Program-made: the position numbers and the translations under genes
Shown here: one piece after another, positions 1 to 7,625 of the stretch
How the letters are laid out: each line of letters starts with the position of its first letter
How positions within the stretch are numbered: the first letter of the stretch is position 1
From: Lentisphaerota bacterium
GTDB lineage: Bacteria; Verrucomicrobiota; Kiritimatiellia; UBA8416; JAIOPI01
NCBI GenBank assembly: GCA_021413965.1
Contig: JAIOPI010000006.1
Coordinates: 124,001 to 188,000, forward strand
Direction of reading: 5' to 3'
DNA: 64,000 bases
The notes under the pieces: model-generated
What the model was told of the DNA's origin: nothing
What the model saw: only the letters and a program-made list of their open reading frames with translations
Database searches by the model: none

Positions 1-36
1 ACGCCAGATGCACATCGGGAATGGGATGTAAACGGA

Positions 37-1008
37 TCACGGTGTTGCGTCCAGGGGGTCGATCAGGCGGCTGGCCCAACGCGCGGGCAGCAGGGCGTGG
101 TACAGATCGGCGAGCGTGACCAGGTCGGGGGCGAAGCGGCAGGCCACCGCCAGGGCCTGCCACGCTTGCACACGGCGCTGCAGCGCGGAGCGTGTGGGGT
201 CGCGCAGCGCATCGCGGGCGGCCGCCCGCGCGAAGGGGCTGGCCCACTCCATCAGCGCGCGCCGCGCGTGGCGGCGGGCTCTCGCCGGCACATCGTCCAG
301 CAGCGGCGCATTCTTGCGTTCGATGGCACGCAGCGTGCGCCAGTGTTCGGAGGCTGACGCGGCGGATAGTCCGTGCCGGTGCCGGCGGCGCTCCGCCAGC
401 GGCTCGCGCACGAAGCAGGCGCTCGCGCCCTTGCTGACGCGCAGACGCAGATCGAAATCCTCAAAGATCCGCAACTGGGCGTCATAGCCGCCGGCCGCGC
501 GGCAGCGGCGCACCTCCATCATCTCAAAGCGAAACACATCGCGCCGCGGAAACTGGCGCGCCCACAAGGACAGGAGGAGGTCACCTTCGGGCACCGGCGC
601 CGCGCCGGCCCAGACCTCGCCGCGCTGTCCGTCCTCGCTCACGTTGTAGTAGTCCGAGAAGGCAATCGTCGCACCGGGATGCGCGGCCAGTGCGGCCGCT
701 TCCCGTTCCAGTTTGCGAGGGAGGAACCGGTCGTCGGCGTCCACATACGTGATGAAGTCACAGGCCGCGGCGGTGAGGGCATCATTGCGTGCGGCCGAGA
801 CCCCGCCGTTGCGCGCGCGGAAGATGGGCTTGATCAGACCCGCATGGCGGTGCGCGTAGGCGCGGATCACGTCGGCCGTGCCATCCGTGGACGCATCGTC
901 GACAAGCAGGATTTCGTCAGCGGGCCGCGTCTGATTGAGGACGCTGTCAATCGCCTCGGCCAGGAACGCCGCGGCGTTGTAAGCCGGAATGTAGACGGTG
1001 ATGGTCAC
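37..1008 (-). CDS. Glycosyltransferase family 2 (GT-A fold)
   Basis: A 323-residue cytoplasmic inverting glycosyltransferase expected to transfer a sugar from a nucleotide donor to a growing surface glycan. The N-terminus has the GT2 nucleotide-binding start (IPAYNAAAFLAEAI, residues 7-20), LLVDDAS at about 34-40, and the metal-binding DADD at 90-93. No membrane segments are visible. The start is GTG at 1008, inside a GTGA overlap with the stop of the upstream gene, which indicates translational coupling. It is the last visible gene of the 29-kb minus-strand glycan operon. Donor and acceptor cannot be read from the sequence. Family assignment is firm; specificity is unknown. Confidence 0.9.
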   Translation of the reverse strand: MTITVYIPAYNAAAFLAEAIDSVLNQTRPADEILLVDDASTDGTADVIRAYAHRHAGLIKPIFRARNGGVSAARNDALTAAACDFITYVDADDRFLPRKLEREAAALAAHPGATIAFSDYYNVSEDGQRGEVWAGAAPVPEGDLLLSLWARQFPRRDVFRFEMMEVRRCRAAGGYDAQLRIFEDFDLRLRVSKGASACFVREPLAERRRHRHGLSAASASEHWRTLRAIERKNAPLLDDVPARARRHARRALMEWASPFARAAARDALRDPTRSALQRRVQAWQALAVACRFAPDLVTLADLYHALLPARWASRLIDPLDATP

Positions 1009-2309
1009 GGCAGCCTGGTGGGGGCTGGTGGCGTCGCGGCCTCGACCGCACCCGCCCAGCGCTTACGACAGGCGGGGATGTAGGACTCGTTGAGGCAGAC
1101 GTAGCGCTTGCCCGCCGCCTCCCCGGCCTGCATGAGGGACTCCGTGTTGTCGCCATGCTGGTTGGCATAGTCGACAAAGACGGCGTTGGTCTTCGGAATA
1201 AAATGCGGATGCGCCGCCGCGATGGCAGGCAACAGGTCGGCATGCGCGGCCGCTGGGGCGTATTTCCAGAAGCCCGTGTCCTGCGGCGCCCGGCCATCGA
1301 AGCCCAGCAGGCAGACCCGGTCGGCCAGCGCCGAGGCCAGCGGCAACATGAGCGACGTCAGAATATTCCCCATGGGGTAATAGATCGGCAGGCGGCGAGG
1401 ATCGAATTGGACCGGCAACTTCCCGCTGGGCGCCAGCAGCACACGGCCCCGCAGGTGCGGATGATGCGCCGCGAGGAGCGGGCCGTAGATGTCGCGCGTG
1501 ATGAGTTGCAGGTCGCGGGTGACCAGGGCCTGATCCAGATCGCGCTGAAAGGCCGCGGCGTGCTGATTGAGGCTGAAGTGATAGGCCGCATCGCCCGCGA
1601 CCAGAAAATGCGGCTGGAGATGGTCCAGGAGGGCCGCATTGCCGACAATCATGTTGCAGACGATGCGGTACCCATCCGAGAAGTCACGCTGCCAAGCCTG
1701 CTCGAGCGACGGGCCGGTGCCGAAGACATAGGCGACGGGATAACGCGGCAGGGCGGCGATGCGGGCCTGCAACTGTTGCCGCGAGGCCTCGAGGTCGGCA
1801 TCCCGCTGCAGCGCGGGACGCTGGTCATGCAGGAACGAGGCCCACGTCCACGCCTCCATCGAGCTGCCATGGCGATCGACATTGCGCACGCGTGCGGATT
1901 CGGCCGCCATGGATCCCGCCGGCACGGCGGACCAGTCCAGCACGTACACGAGATCCGCTGCGCGGAGGGCATGCGCCAAGGAGCGGTCGCCGTCCTGCAC
2001 CACGTGCACGTCGGGCCGCGGCACCGGCGGGACGGGCGCGAGATAGTGGGGCACGGGGAATTCGAGCGGGCGATCCAGCGCAAACGAGGGCGTGAAGGCG
2101 ATGGGAATGGTGATCGACGCCGCGCTGCCTGGCGGCATGTAGTACGCCACCTTGTGCCAGAGGTCCAGGAATTCGGCTTCCTGCGCGACCGGCGGGAAGA
2201 ATCGCACGCTCGGCACGGGGTGATCGCCGCGACGGGCCGCCAGCGCCCGTCGCAAGGGCGCCTCGCGGATCCGCCAAACGGCGCGGGCAAGTGTCGGGGG
2301 AAGAGACAT
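1005..2309 (-). CDS. DUF115/MptE-like or GT42-sialyltransferase-like protein
   Basis: A protein of about 434 residues with a distinctive FGTGPSLEQAW motif near residue 197, followed by a CNM-x-VGN stretch and FLVAGDAAYHFS. This resembles the G-x-G-PSL nucleotide-binding start of DUF115 (motility accessory factor/MptE-like) and of GT42 sialyltransferases. The region before it, rich in Ala and Pro, is not recognised. Because it sits downstream of two NeuB and three CMP-sugar synthetase genes, a role in transferring or modifying a CMP-activated nonulosonic acid is an attractive inference, not proven. An in-frame ATG 33 bp upstream (2342) is an alternative start; neither has a convincing ribosome site. 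It overlaps the following GT2 gene by four bases. Confidence 0.7.
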   Translation of the reverse strand: MSLPPTLARAVWRIREAPLRRALAARRGDHPVPSVRFFPPVAQEAEFLDLWHKVAYYMPPGSAASITIPIAFTPSFALDRPLEFPVPHYLAPVPPVPRPDVHVVQDGDRSLAHALRAADLVYVLDWSAVPAGSMAAESARVRNVDRHGSSMEAWTWASFLHDQRPALQRDADLEASRQQLQARIAALPRYPVAYVFGTGPSLEQAWQRDFSDGYRIVCNMIVGNAALLDHLQPHFLVAGDAAYHFSLNQHAAAFQRDLDQALVTRDLQLITRDIYGPLLAAHHPHLRGRVLLAPSGKLPVQFDPRRLPIYYPMGNILTSLMLPLASALADRVCLLGFDGRAPQDTGFWKYAPAAAHADLLPAIAAAHPHFIPKTNAVFVDYANQHGDNTESLMQAGEAAGKRYVCLNESYIPACRKRWAGAVEAATPPAPTRLP

Positions 2310-2362
2310 GGCAATGGTGGCGATGCCGCACGCAACCGGCATCGCCGATGCGGGGACCGGCG

Positions 2363-3322
2363 CTAGTCCAATTCGTCAGCGATCGCGTCGTGCATCGGGG
2401 CTTCCCCGCGCAACACCCGCACGCAATCTTCGGCGGCGCCCAGTTCCATCAGGAAACGGGAAGCGCGGGCCGACGCGCCGATGTGCGCCGTCAGCACCAC
2501 GTTATCCATGCGGGCCAACGGCCCTTCGTAAGGTTCGGACTCGAACACGTCCAGGGCCGCCCCCCCGAGATGGCGCTGGATAAGCGCGTCAGTCAGCGCG
2601 GCTTCGTCAACAACCGGCCCCCGGGCGGTATTGATCAGCAGTACGCCGGTGCGCATGCGGGCCATGCGGTCGCGATTGATGAAGTGGCGGTTGCGGGCGT
2701 TGAGCGGGATATGAACGGTAATCACGTCGGACCGCTGCAGCAGCTCGTCCACCCCGCACCAGCGCACGTTCGGCAACGGCCGGCCAAAGACGGCAGGGTT
2801 GGTGTCCGTGGCCAGGATCGTCGGCTGGAACGGCTGCAGCAGACTGATCACGCGGCTGCCGATGCGCCCCACGCCAATGACGCCGATGGTGACTTCGCGC
2901 ACCAGCCTGCCCATCAACCGGTTCCAGGCCCCTTCGCGCACGGAGTGGTCCGACTCGTGAACGGCCCGGATCAGGTTGATGATGTTGGCGAGGGTCAGTT
3001 CCGCGACGCCGTCAGAAGGGGCTTCGGGCGTATAGGTCACCCGGATCCCGCGGTCGCGGCAGTGGGCGAGATCGACGCTGTCGAGACCAATGCCGACGCG
3101 GGCGATGACCTTCAACTGATCGGCCTGCGCAAGCGTCTCCGCCGTGTAGGGTTCCGTTCCGGCGATCACGCCGTCGACGCCCTGCAGGTGCTTGCCGACT
3201 TCCCCGGTCTTCAGCCGCCGCCCGTAGGGGTTGCGCACGAGCTCCCAGCCCGTGGACTCCAGCAGATCCAGCGGCTGTCGCCCGGTATCACCGAAGGGAT
3301 GAGTCGCGACCAGTATCTTCAT
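2363..3322 (-). CDS. D-isomer-specific 2-hydroxyacid dehydrogenase (phosphoglycerate dehydrogenase-like)
   Basis: A 319-residue NAD-dependent dehydrogenase of the D-2-hydroxyacid family. Rossmann motif GVGRIG is at 150-155. The catalytic triad is visible as Arg234 (NTARG), Glu263 (DVFESEP) and His280 (HIGAS). It lacks the C-terminal ACT/ASB regulatory domains of housekeeping SerA, so it is a short-form enzyme. The ATG at 3322 has GGAAGG about ten bases upstream. It sits next to a CMP-sugar synthetase-like gene in the glycan operon, suggesting it reduces or oxidises a sugar-acid intermediate or supplies a hydroxyacid substituent. That role is inferred from context only; the substrate is unknown. 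Confidence 0.85.
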   Translation of the reverse strand: MKILVATHPFGDTGRQPLDLLESTGWELVRNPYGRRLKTGEVGKHLQGVDGVIAGTEPYTAETLAQADQLKVIARVGIGLDSVDLAHCRDRGIRVTYTPEAPSDGVAELTLANIINLIRAVHESDHSVREGAWNRLMGRLVREVTIGVIGVGRIGSRVISLLQPFQPTILATDTNPAVFGRPLPNVRWCGVDELLQRSDVITVHIPLNARNRHFINRDRMARMRTGVLLINTARGPVVDEAALTDALIQRHLGGAALDVFESEPYEGPLARMDNVVLTAHIGASARASRFLMELGAAEDCVRVLRGEAPMHDAIADELD

Positions 3323-3364
3323 GGGTACACGCCTTCCATCGCGGACAGGCCCCGGACGCTACGC

Positions 3365-4048
3365 TTACCCCTCCCGGCCGGCATACAGGCCCAGCAACTC
3401 GGCCAGGCGGAAGGTGAACTCGTCATCAATATCGATGGATTCGATCTGGGGTGTCGGGAACATGAGCGGCGTCAGGCCGATCCGGCGCTGCTTGCGGGCG
3501 AACGACTCCTTGGTGAACACGTACAGGCAGGAGTTCTCCTCATAGACCGGCTGCAGATCCTGGGTGGGGATCAACACCTCCGGATCGTGATTCACGGGCT
3601 TGCCGTCATGTGTATAGAACCGGCTTTGAAAGCGGTTCACGCTGAAGACCGAATCGTGCTTGTCCTCGGAATCGACGAAGAGGCGCAGGGCCTTGGCGAG
3701 GGTTTCCGAGCGCAGCAGCGGGTTGGTGGCATGCGTCTGCACGTAGATGTCCGCCTGTGTTTGCGCGAGGTCGTACGCGAAGAGGCGGTTCGTGCTGACC
3801 GCGTCGCCCCGCAATTCCGCCGGGCGTTCGATGACACGCACCTTGGGTGACAGCGCGGGCGCTTCGCGGATGACTCGGTCGCTGTCCGTATCGATGACGA
3901 TTTCATCGACGGCATAGGTGCGGTCGAGCGTCTGCACAATGTGCTGGTACAGCGGCTTCCCGCAGAACTCGCGGAAGTTCTTGCCCGGCACCCGGGCGCT
4001 GTGGTCCTTGATCGGCACCAATGCCACCACTTTGCGGCTGTGGATCAT
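3365..4048 (-). CDS. Acylneuraminate cytidylyltransferase-family protein (third NeuA-like)
   Basis: A 227-residue member of the CMP-sugar synthetase family (NeuA/KdsB-like), which activates a keto-sugar acid with CTP. The nucleotide-binding loop is at residues 11-23 (PIKDHSARVPGKN). It is shifted from the usual PAR-GSK-x-PGKN, with a DHSAR segment in place of the glycine-rich part, so the nucleotide or sugar may differ. Later motifs include VQTHATNPLL and a C-terminal IDIDDEF typical of the family. GGGGAG lies about nine bases before the ATG. It is one of three such enzymes in the operon and is paired with a 2-hydroxyacid dehydrogenase and a methyltransferase. Family is confident; substrate is unknown. 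Confidence 0.85.
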   Translation of the reverse strand: MIHSRKVVALVPIKDHSARVPGKNFREFCGKPLYQHIVQTLDRTYAVDEIVIDTDSDRVIREAPALSPKVRVIERPAELRGDAVSTNRLFAYDLAQTQADIYVQTHATNPLLRSETLAKALRLFVDSEDKHDSVFSVNRFQSRFYTHDGKPVNHDPEVLIPTQDLQPVYEENSCLYVFTKESFARKQRRIGLTPLMFPTPQIESIDIDDEFTFRLAELLGLYAGREG

Positions 4049-4087
4049 CGTTGAGTCTCCCCTCGTTGACTATCGGCCTTGCGGCGT

Positions 4088-4948
4088 TCACGTCGCGGTC
4101 GCAGGCGGGCTGGCGGGCGCCGGCGAGGCGGCCGCCATGTATTGTTTGTTGGCCTCGAACAGCGCGGCCCATGTCCACAAGTCCTCGCCGGCCGCCGGTG
4201 CGGGCGCGGGTGAGCCCTGGCGCCGCTTGCTCTGCAGATTCCACCACCAACCGCGCAAGGGCCTTAGCCGATCCAGCTGGTAGTACTTCGGCGGGATATG
4301 GAGGCTGCTGACGTAATCGGCCACTTCGGTGAAGTAATACGTATTGGGTTCTTCAAACGTAAACGAATTCTGCCAGAAGAGATACGTCACGCGGTCACGG
4401 TCGTTCTTTTCGGCCTCCACGTAAGTCAGCGGCACGAAGTACTTCTTCTCCGTATGCAGGAAATGCGGCTTGCCGAGAAAGCGCACGTGGTTGTCCGCCA
4501 TTTCCACCATCCACCGATGATGGCCCTCACCCACCATGCCGTCCAGGCGTCGGGTCTGTTCCCAGAGCCGCGAGGGCGTTTCGATGTAGCCAGCCTTGCC
4601 GATGCGCACGATTTCGGCGCAGACGCGGATCGGATCGCGAATATCCTCCAGCGTGTGGGAGCAAATCACGAAATCGAACATCTTGTCGGGGAAGGGAAAC
4701 GGTTTGGTCGAGCAGATGTCGTGCAGGATCCACGTCTTCTTGGTGAAGCGTTCGCCCTCCTGGGGCGTCGGAAAGACGCGCGAGCGGGGCCACTTGCCAA
4801 TCCCGTGATAGCCGATCTTGCGCGTCTCATACGGGCAGACGTCGACGACGTAGTCGGCGCGGTTGAAGGGGTCGGCCCAGCCGCCGATATCCAGGACCAG
4901 CCCCTGGCCGATCATTTGCTTGATCCGTTCCTCATTTGCAGGCCACAT
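4088..4948 (-). CDS. Class I SAM-dependent methyltransferase-like protein
   Basis: A 286-residue protein with an S-adenosylmethionine-binding-like start (VLDIGGWADPFNRADYVVDV, about residues 18-37) and a motif-IV-like stretch (FDFVICSHTLEDI) typical of Methyltransf_11 enzymes acting on glycans. The motif-I loop is GGWADP rather than GxGxG, which is unusual. I chose ATG 4948 over 4972 because GGAAGGAG lies eight bases upstream of it. The C-terminus ends in an Ala/Pro/Thr-rich tail. It follows, 143 bp downstream, an FkbM methyltransferase gene on the same strand. It probably methylates a sugar of the surface glycan; the acceptor is not known. Confidence 0.75.
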   Translation of the reverse strand: MWPANEERIKQMIGQGLVLDIGGWADPFNRADYVVDVCPYETRKIGYHGIGKWPRSRVFPTPQEGERFTKKTWILHDICSTKPFPFPDKMFDFVICSHTLEDIRDPIRVCAEIVRIGKAGYIETPSRLWEQTRRLDGMVGEGHHRWMVEMADNHVRFLGKPHFLHTEKKYFVPLTYVEAEKNDRDRVTYLFWQNSFTFEEPNTYYFTEVADYVSSLHIPPKYYQLDRLRPLRGWWWNLQSKRRQGSPAPAPAAGEDLWTWAALFEANKQYMAAASPAPASPPATAT

Positions 4949-5091
4949 GCGCTGGTCTCCTTCCCACGTCAAACGGCCGCGGTGCTCTCACGGTGACCGG
5001 TCCGAGCCGGTCCGCGTCGGGCGCGGCGTTGTAAGGCCATTTTGTTTCAAACCGATACCCGTCGTCCATCTTGAAGCGTGACGGCGCGTCG

Positions 5092-5997
5092 TCAGCGGCG
5101 CCCGGCCAGGCGAGCGGCCAGGGCTTCCAGGGTGCGCAGCGGCCATGTCCACCGCCAGCTGCGGCTGGCTTTCAGGAAGCGAACGTCCGCCTCGAGTCCC
5201 GCGATCATCGCCTGCGCCGTGACGGACGGGCGCGCGTTCCCGGCGGAGGGGTCCGGCACCTCCTCCGCGTCCGGGCTGGCCACGGCGCGCGCCACGGCAC
5301 TGGCGAAGCGCATGCCATCCACACCGTCGCGGAAGGCCAGGACATTGCCCCAGGCCTTGGCGTCCTCCAGCGGCGTGGGATAGCGGGCGAAGCGCCGCCA
5401 GGCGTGCCCCCCCCCTCCGCCGTACTGGATGATGGGCTGCCATTCGGAGATCATCAACGTGTAACCACGCTCCATCAGGTACGTCGCCATTTCCGCCAGC
5501 GGCGGGCAGCCCGGCTTCGCCTCGTCGAACTCGCATAGGATGACGGCCGGGCGCAGGCGATCCCAGGGCATGCCGCGCAAGACGGCGGCGTCCTCGCCCT
5601 CGGCGTCAATTTTCAGCAGGTCGATACGGCTCAGCCCCTGTTCCGCCGTGAACGCGTCAAGCGTGGTGATGGCGACGCGCAGCGATTCGCGGTGCGACGC
5701 ATGGAAGGCGCGCAGGCTGGCGATGCCCGCCGAGACTTTGCTCGTGAAAAAGGGCACGCCTTCGGCTGGATGATCGCTGACGGCCAGCGCATGGACCGCC
5801 AAGGCGGGAAACGCCGACGCCAGGGCCTGCAGATCCGCCTTCTTCTCCGGATCCGGCTCGAAGGCGTGCACGCGCCAGCCATCGCGGAGAAAGGGACGCA
5901 AGTGCTGGCCGCGAAAGGCGCCGACATCGACCATCACGGCCCCGGCGGATTCCCCGCGCAGGTACTCGTACAGAACGCGAATTTCATCGATCGTCAT
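5092..5997 (-). CDS. FkbM family methyltransferase
   Basis: A 301-residue SAM-dependent O-methyltransferase of the FkbM family. Visible landmarks are motif I VMVDVGAFRGQH (about 21-32), the acidic HAFEPDP loop (about 44-50) and the family signature LLKIDAEGEDAAVLRG near 127-141. The C-terminal 60 residues look like an added helical tail. FkbM proteins are common in O-antigen and capsule loci, where they methylate sugar hydroxyls, often to cap chains. Start ATG 5997 has only a weak ribosome site. It lies in the minus-strand operon between a GT-B-like protein and another methyltransferase. Confidence 0.88.
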   Translation of the reverse strand: MTIDEIRVLYEYLRGESAGAVMVDVGAFRGQHLRPFLRDGWRVHAFEPDPEKKADLQALASAFPALAVHALAVSDHPAEGVPFFTSKVSAGIASLRAFHASHRESLRVAITTLDAFTAEQGLSRIDLLKIDAEGEDAAVLRGMPWDRLRPAVILCEFDEAKPGCPPLAEMATYLMERGYTLMISEWQPIIQYGGGGGHAWRRFARYPTPLEDAKAWGNVLAFRDGVDGMRFASAVARAVASPDAEEVPDPSAGNARPSVTAQAMIAGLEADVRFLKASRSWRWTWPLRTLEALAARLAGRR

Positions 5998-6036
5998 GCC
6001 CGTGTTCTTTCTGTCTGGCCGGTCGTCCGGATTCCC

Positions 6037-7614
6037 TCATCGTTCCATGTACGGTTCCAAATCGCAGGCCTGGCGTGCCGCCCACGCCGGATCGCCAATT
6101 CCGGGATGCGCCCAGTCCCCCGGCGGCAGAGACCCCGCGCGAGCCTGTTGCGCGTAGGCGACGAGCGCGTCGACCACGCGGCGCGACGACAGGCCATCGC
6201 AGGGATCAATGTGGTCGCGCCGGATTGCCGCCCGACCGTCGGCGTGCCGGGCCGGATCGGCCAGGTAGCCCGACACGGCGCGGTCGAGCGCCGCGAAGGA
6301 GCCGACCATCCATGTGCCGCGCGCCTTCACCAGCGGCCGAAAGTGTTCGTAGGCGTATTCCTGCAGGAACGAATCCCGCGGATCGACCGTCAAGTCGCCA
6401 TCGAAGGCCAGCGAAATGACGGGCGTATCAAAGGCAATGGCGTCAAGCGCGAGCGACCCCCGGCTCTGGATGACGATGCTGGAGTGCTTCATCAGGGCGG
6501 CGAGGCCTTGGACGTCGGCCTGTTCCTCCGGCACATCTGCACCACCGGGGCGGGCGGCAAAATCCGTGGCGCGCTGCACCAGGACATGCGGCGGCGCCGC
6601 CAGGGGGCGGAAGTCGCGAGCCCAGTCGAGATCCTGCGGATGTGTGCGAATCAACAGGGTGGAGCGGCCGTAGCGCCCGGCAAGGAAGTCGGTCGCCAGG
6701 CGGCGGGCGATGGACACCTCGTGTTCTTTCAGGCCCGTCGTATTCGTGCCCAGCGTCACCAGGCGATGCTCCGCCGGGATGCCCAGGCGCTGAAAGAGTG
6801 CGTCGCGCGTCCCCACAAACGCGTTGTCGCGATAGCGATCCATCTGCACCTTGCCGGTCTGGCGGAGGCGCGCCTCCGCCAGACCGTGCAGATCGCGCAT
6901 TTCCTCGACCATGCGCCGGCTTGCCACGATGTATCCGCTCATCCCGCGCGAGGTGGCGCCCTTCGTCGTCGGATGATCCCAACTGGAGACCAGGCCGATC
7001 ATGGGGATGTGGCGCCGACGCAAGGCGCGGGCCCAGTAGGCCGTGTGCTGCCAGTGCAGGCGTCCGAACACGAACACGTCGGGATTGAGTTCGGACAGCC
7101 ACGCCAGATCCTCTGCGCGCGACGGGAGCCGCGGCCACTCCCGGGCCCGATACAGGAGGCTCGCCAGGGCGCGGCTGCGCGGGCAGGGAAACCCGGGGCG
7201 CTCGCCGTGGCGATACTCCATCATAATCTGTCGACGCTCGCGGCCGGCGGGTGTCGAATCACGGCGAATGCGGTAGTGCGACAGATCGTTCGAGGCGATG
7301 AATCGCAGGCTGCAGGCCGGGTACAGATAGTCGCGATCCCACCGCCCCAGCGCCGCGCATATCCGGGCCGCGATCCGGCCGGAACCGCCGGCACCCGCCG
7401 GCGGCGACTGGAGGTACCCCTGCAGGGAACGGGTGGACGGCTTGATATTCGCGACCCCCCGCCGGTTGACCAGTTCCGCCACGGGCGCCGGCAGTCCCAG
7501 CAGGTGGAATTCCGTCTCCGGATGCCGCGCCATTTCCTCCCAGACCGGGGTATGCAGAAAGTCCCGGATGGAGAACAGGTACGGCAGTACGACGGCGATG
7601 CGCAGATCCGGCAT
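6037..7614 (-). CDS. GT-B-fold glycosyl/glycerophosphotransferase-like surface glycan protein
   Basis: A protein of about 525 residues with a UDP-GlcNAc-epimerase/CDP-glycerophosphotransferase-like layout. The N-terminal half opens with RIAVVLPYLFSIRDF. The C-terminal half carries LVTLGTNTTG, LLIRTHPQD (an R-x-HP motif also seen in two other operon proteins) and IQSRGSLALDAIAFDTPVI, typical of nucleotide-binding GT-B domains. The ATG at 7614 is chosen because the longer reading frame to 7728 runs back into the upstream synthase gene, whose stop is at 7626. It is likely to attach a nucleotide-activated unit, perhaps a nonulosonic acid, to the glycan. Exact activity is not established. Confidence 0.7.
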   Translation of the reverse strand: MPDLRIAVVLPYLFSIRDFLHTPVWEEMARHPETEFHLLGLPAPVAELVNRRGVANIKPSTRSLQGYLQSPPAGAGGSGRIAARICAALGRWDRDYLYPACSLRFIASNDLSHYRIRRDSTPAGRERRQIMMEYRHGERPGFPCPRSRALASLLYRAREWPRLPSRAEDLAWLSELNPDVFVFGRLHWQHTAYWARALRRRHIPMIGLVSSWDHPTTKGATSRGMSGYIVASRRMVEEMRDLHGLAEARLRQTGKVQMDRYRDNAFVGTRDALFQRLGIPAEHRLVTLGTNTTGLKEHEVSIARRLATDFLAGRYGRSTLLIRTHPQDLDWARDFRPLAAPPHVLVQRATDFAARPGGADVPEEQADVQGLAALMKHSSIVIQSRGSLALDAIAFDTPVISLAFDGDLTVDPRDSFLQEYAYEHFRPLVKARGTWMVGSFAALDRAVSGYLADPARHADGRAAIRRDHIDPCDGLSSRRVVDALVAYAQQARAGSLPPGDWAHPGIGDPAWAARQACDLEPYMER

Positions 7615-7625
7615 AGGCCCACGGG

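Noticed and set aside
2291..3850. 519-codon plus-strand frame
   Set aside because: Antisense to the hydroxyacid dehydrogenase and cytidylyltransferase genes, which have clear family motifs; composition is typical of a GC-rich shadow frame.
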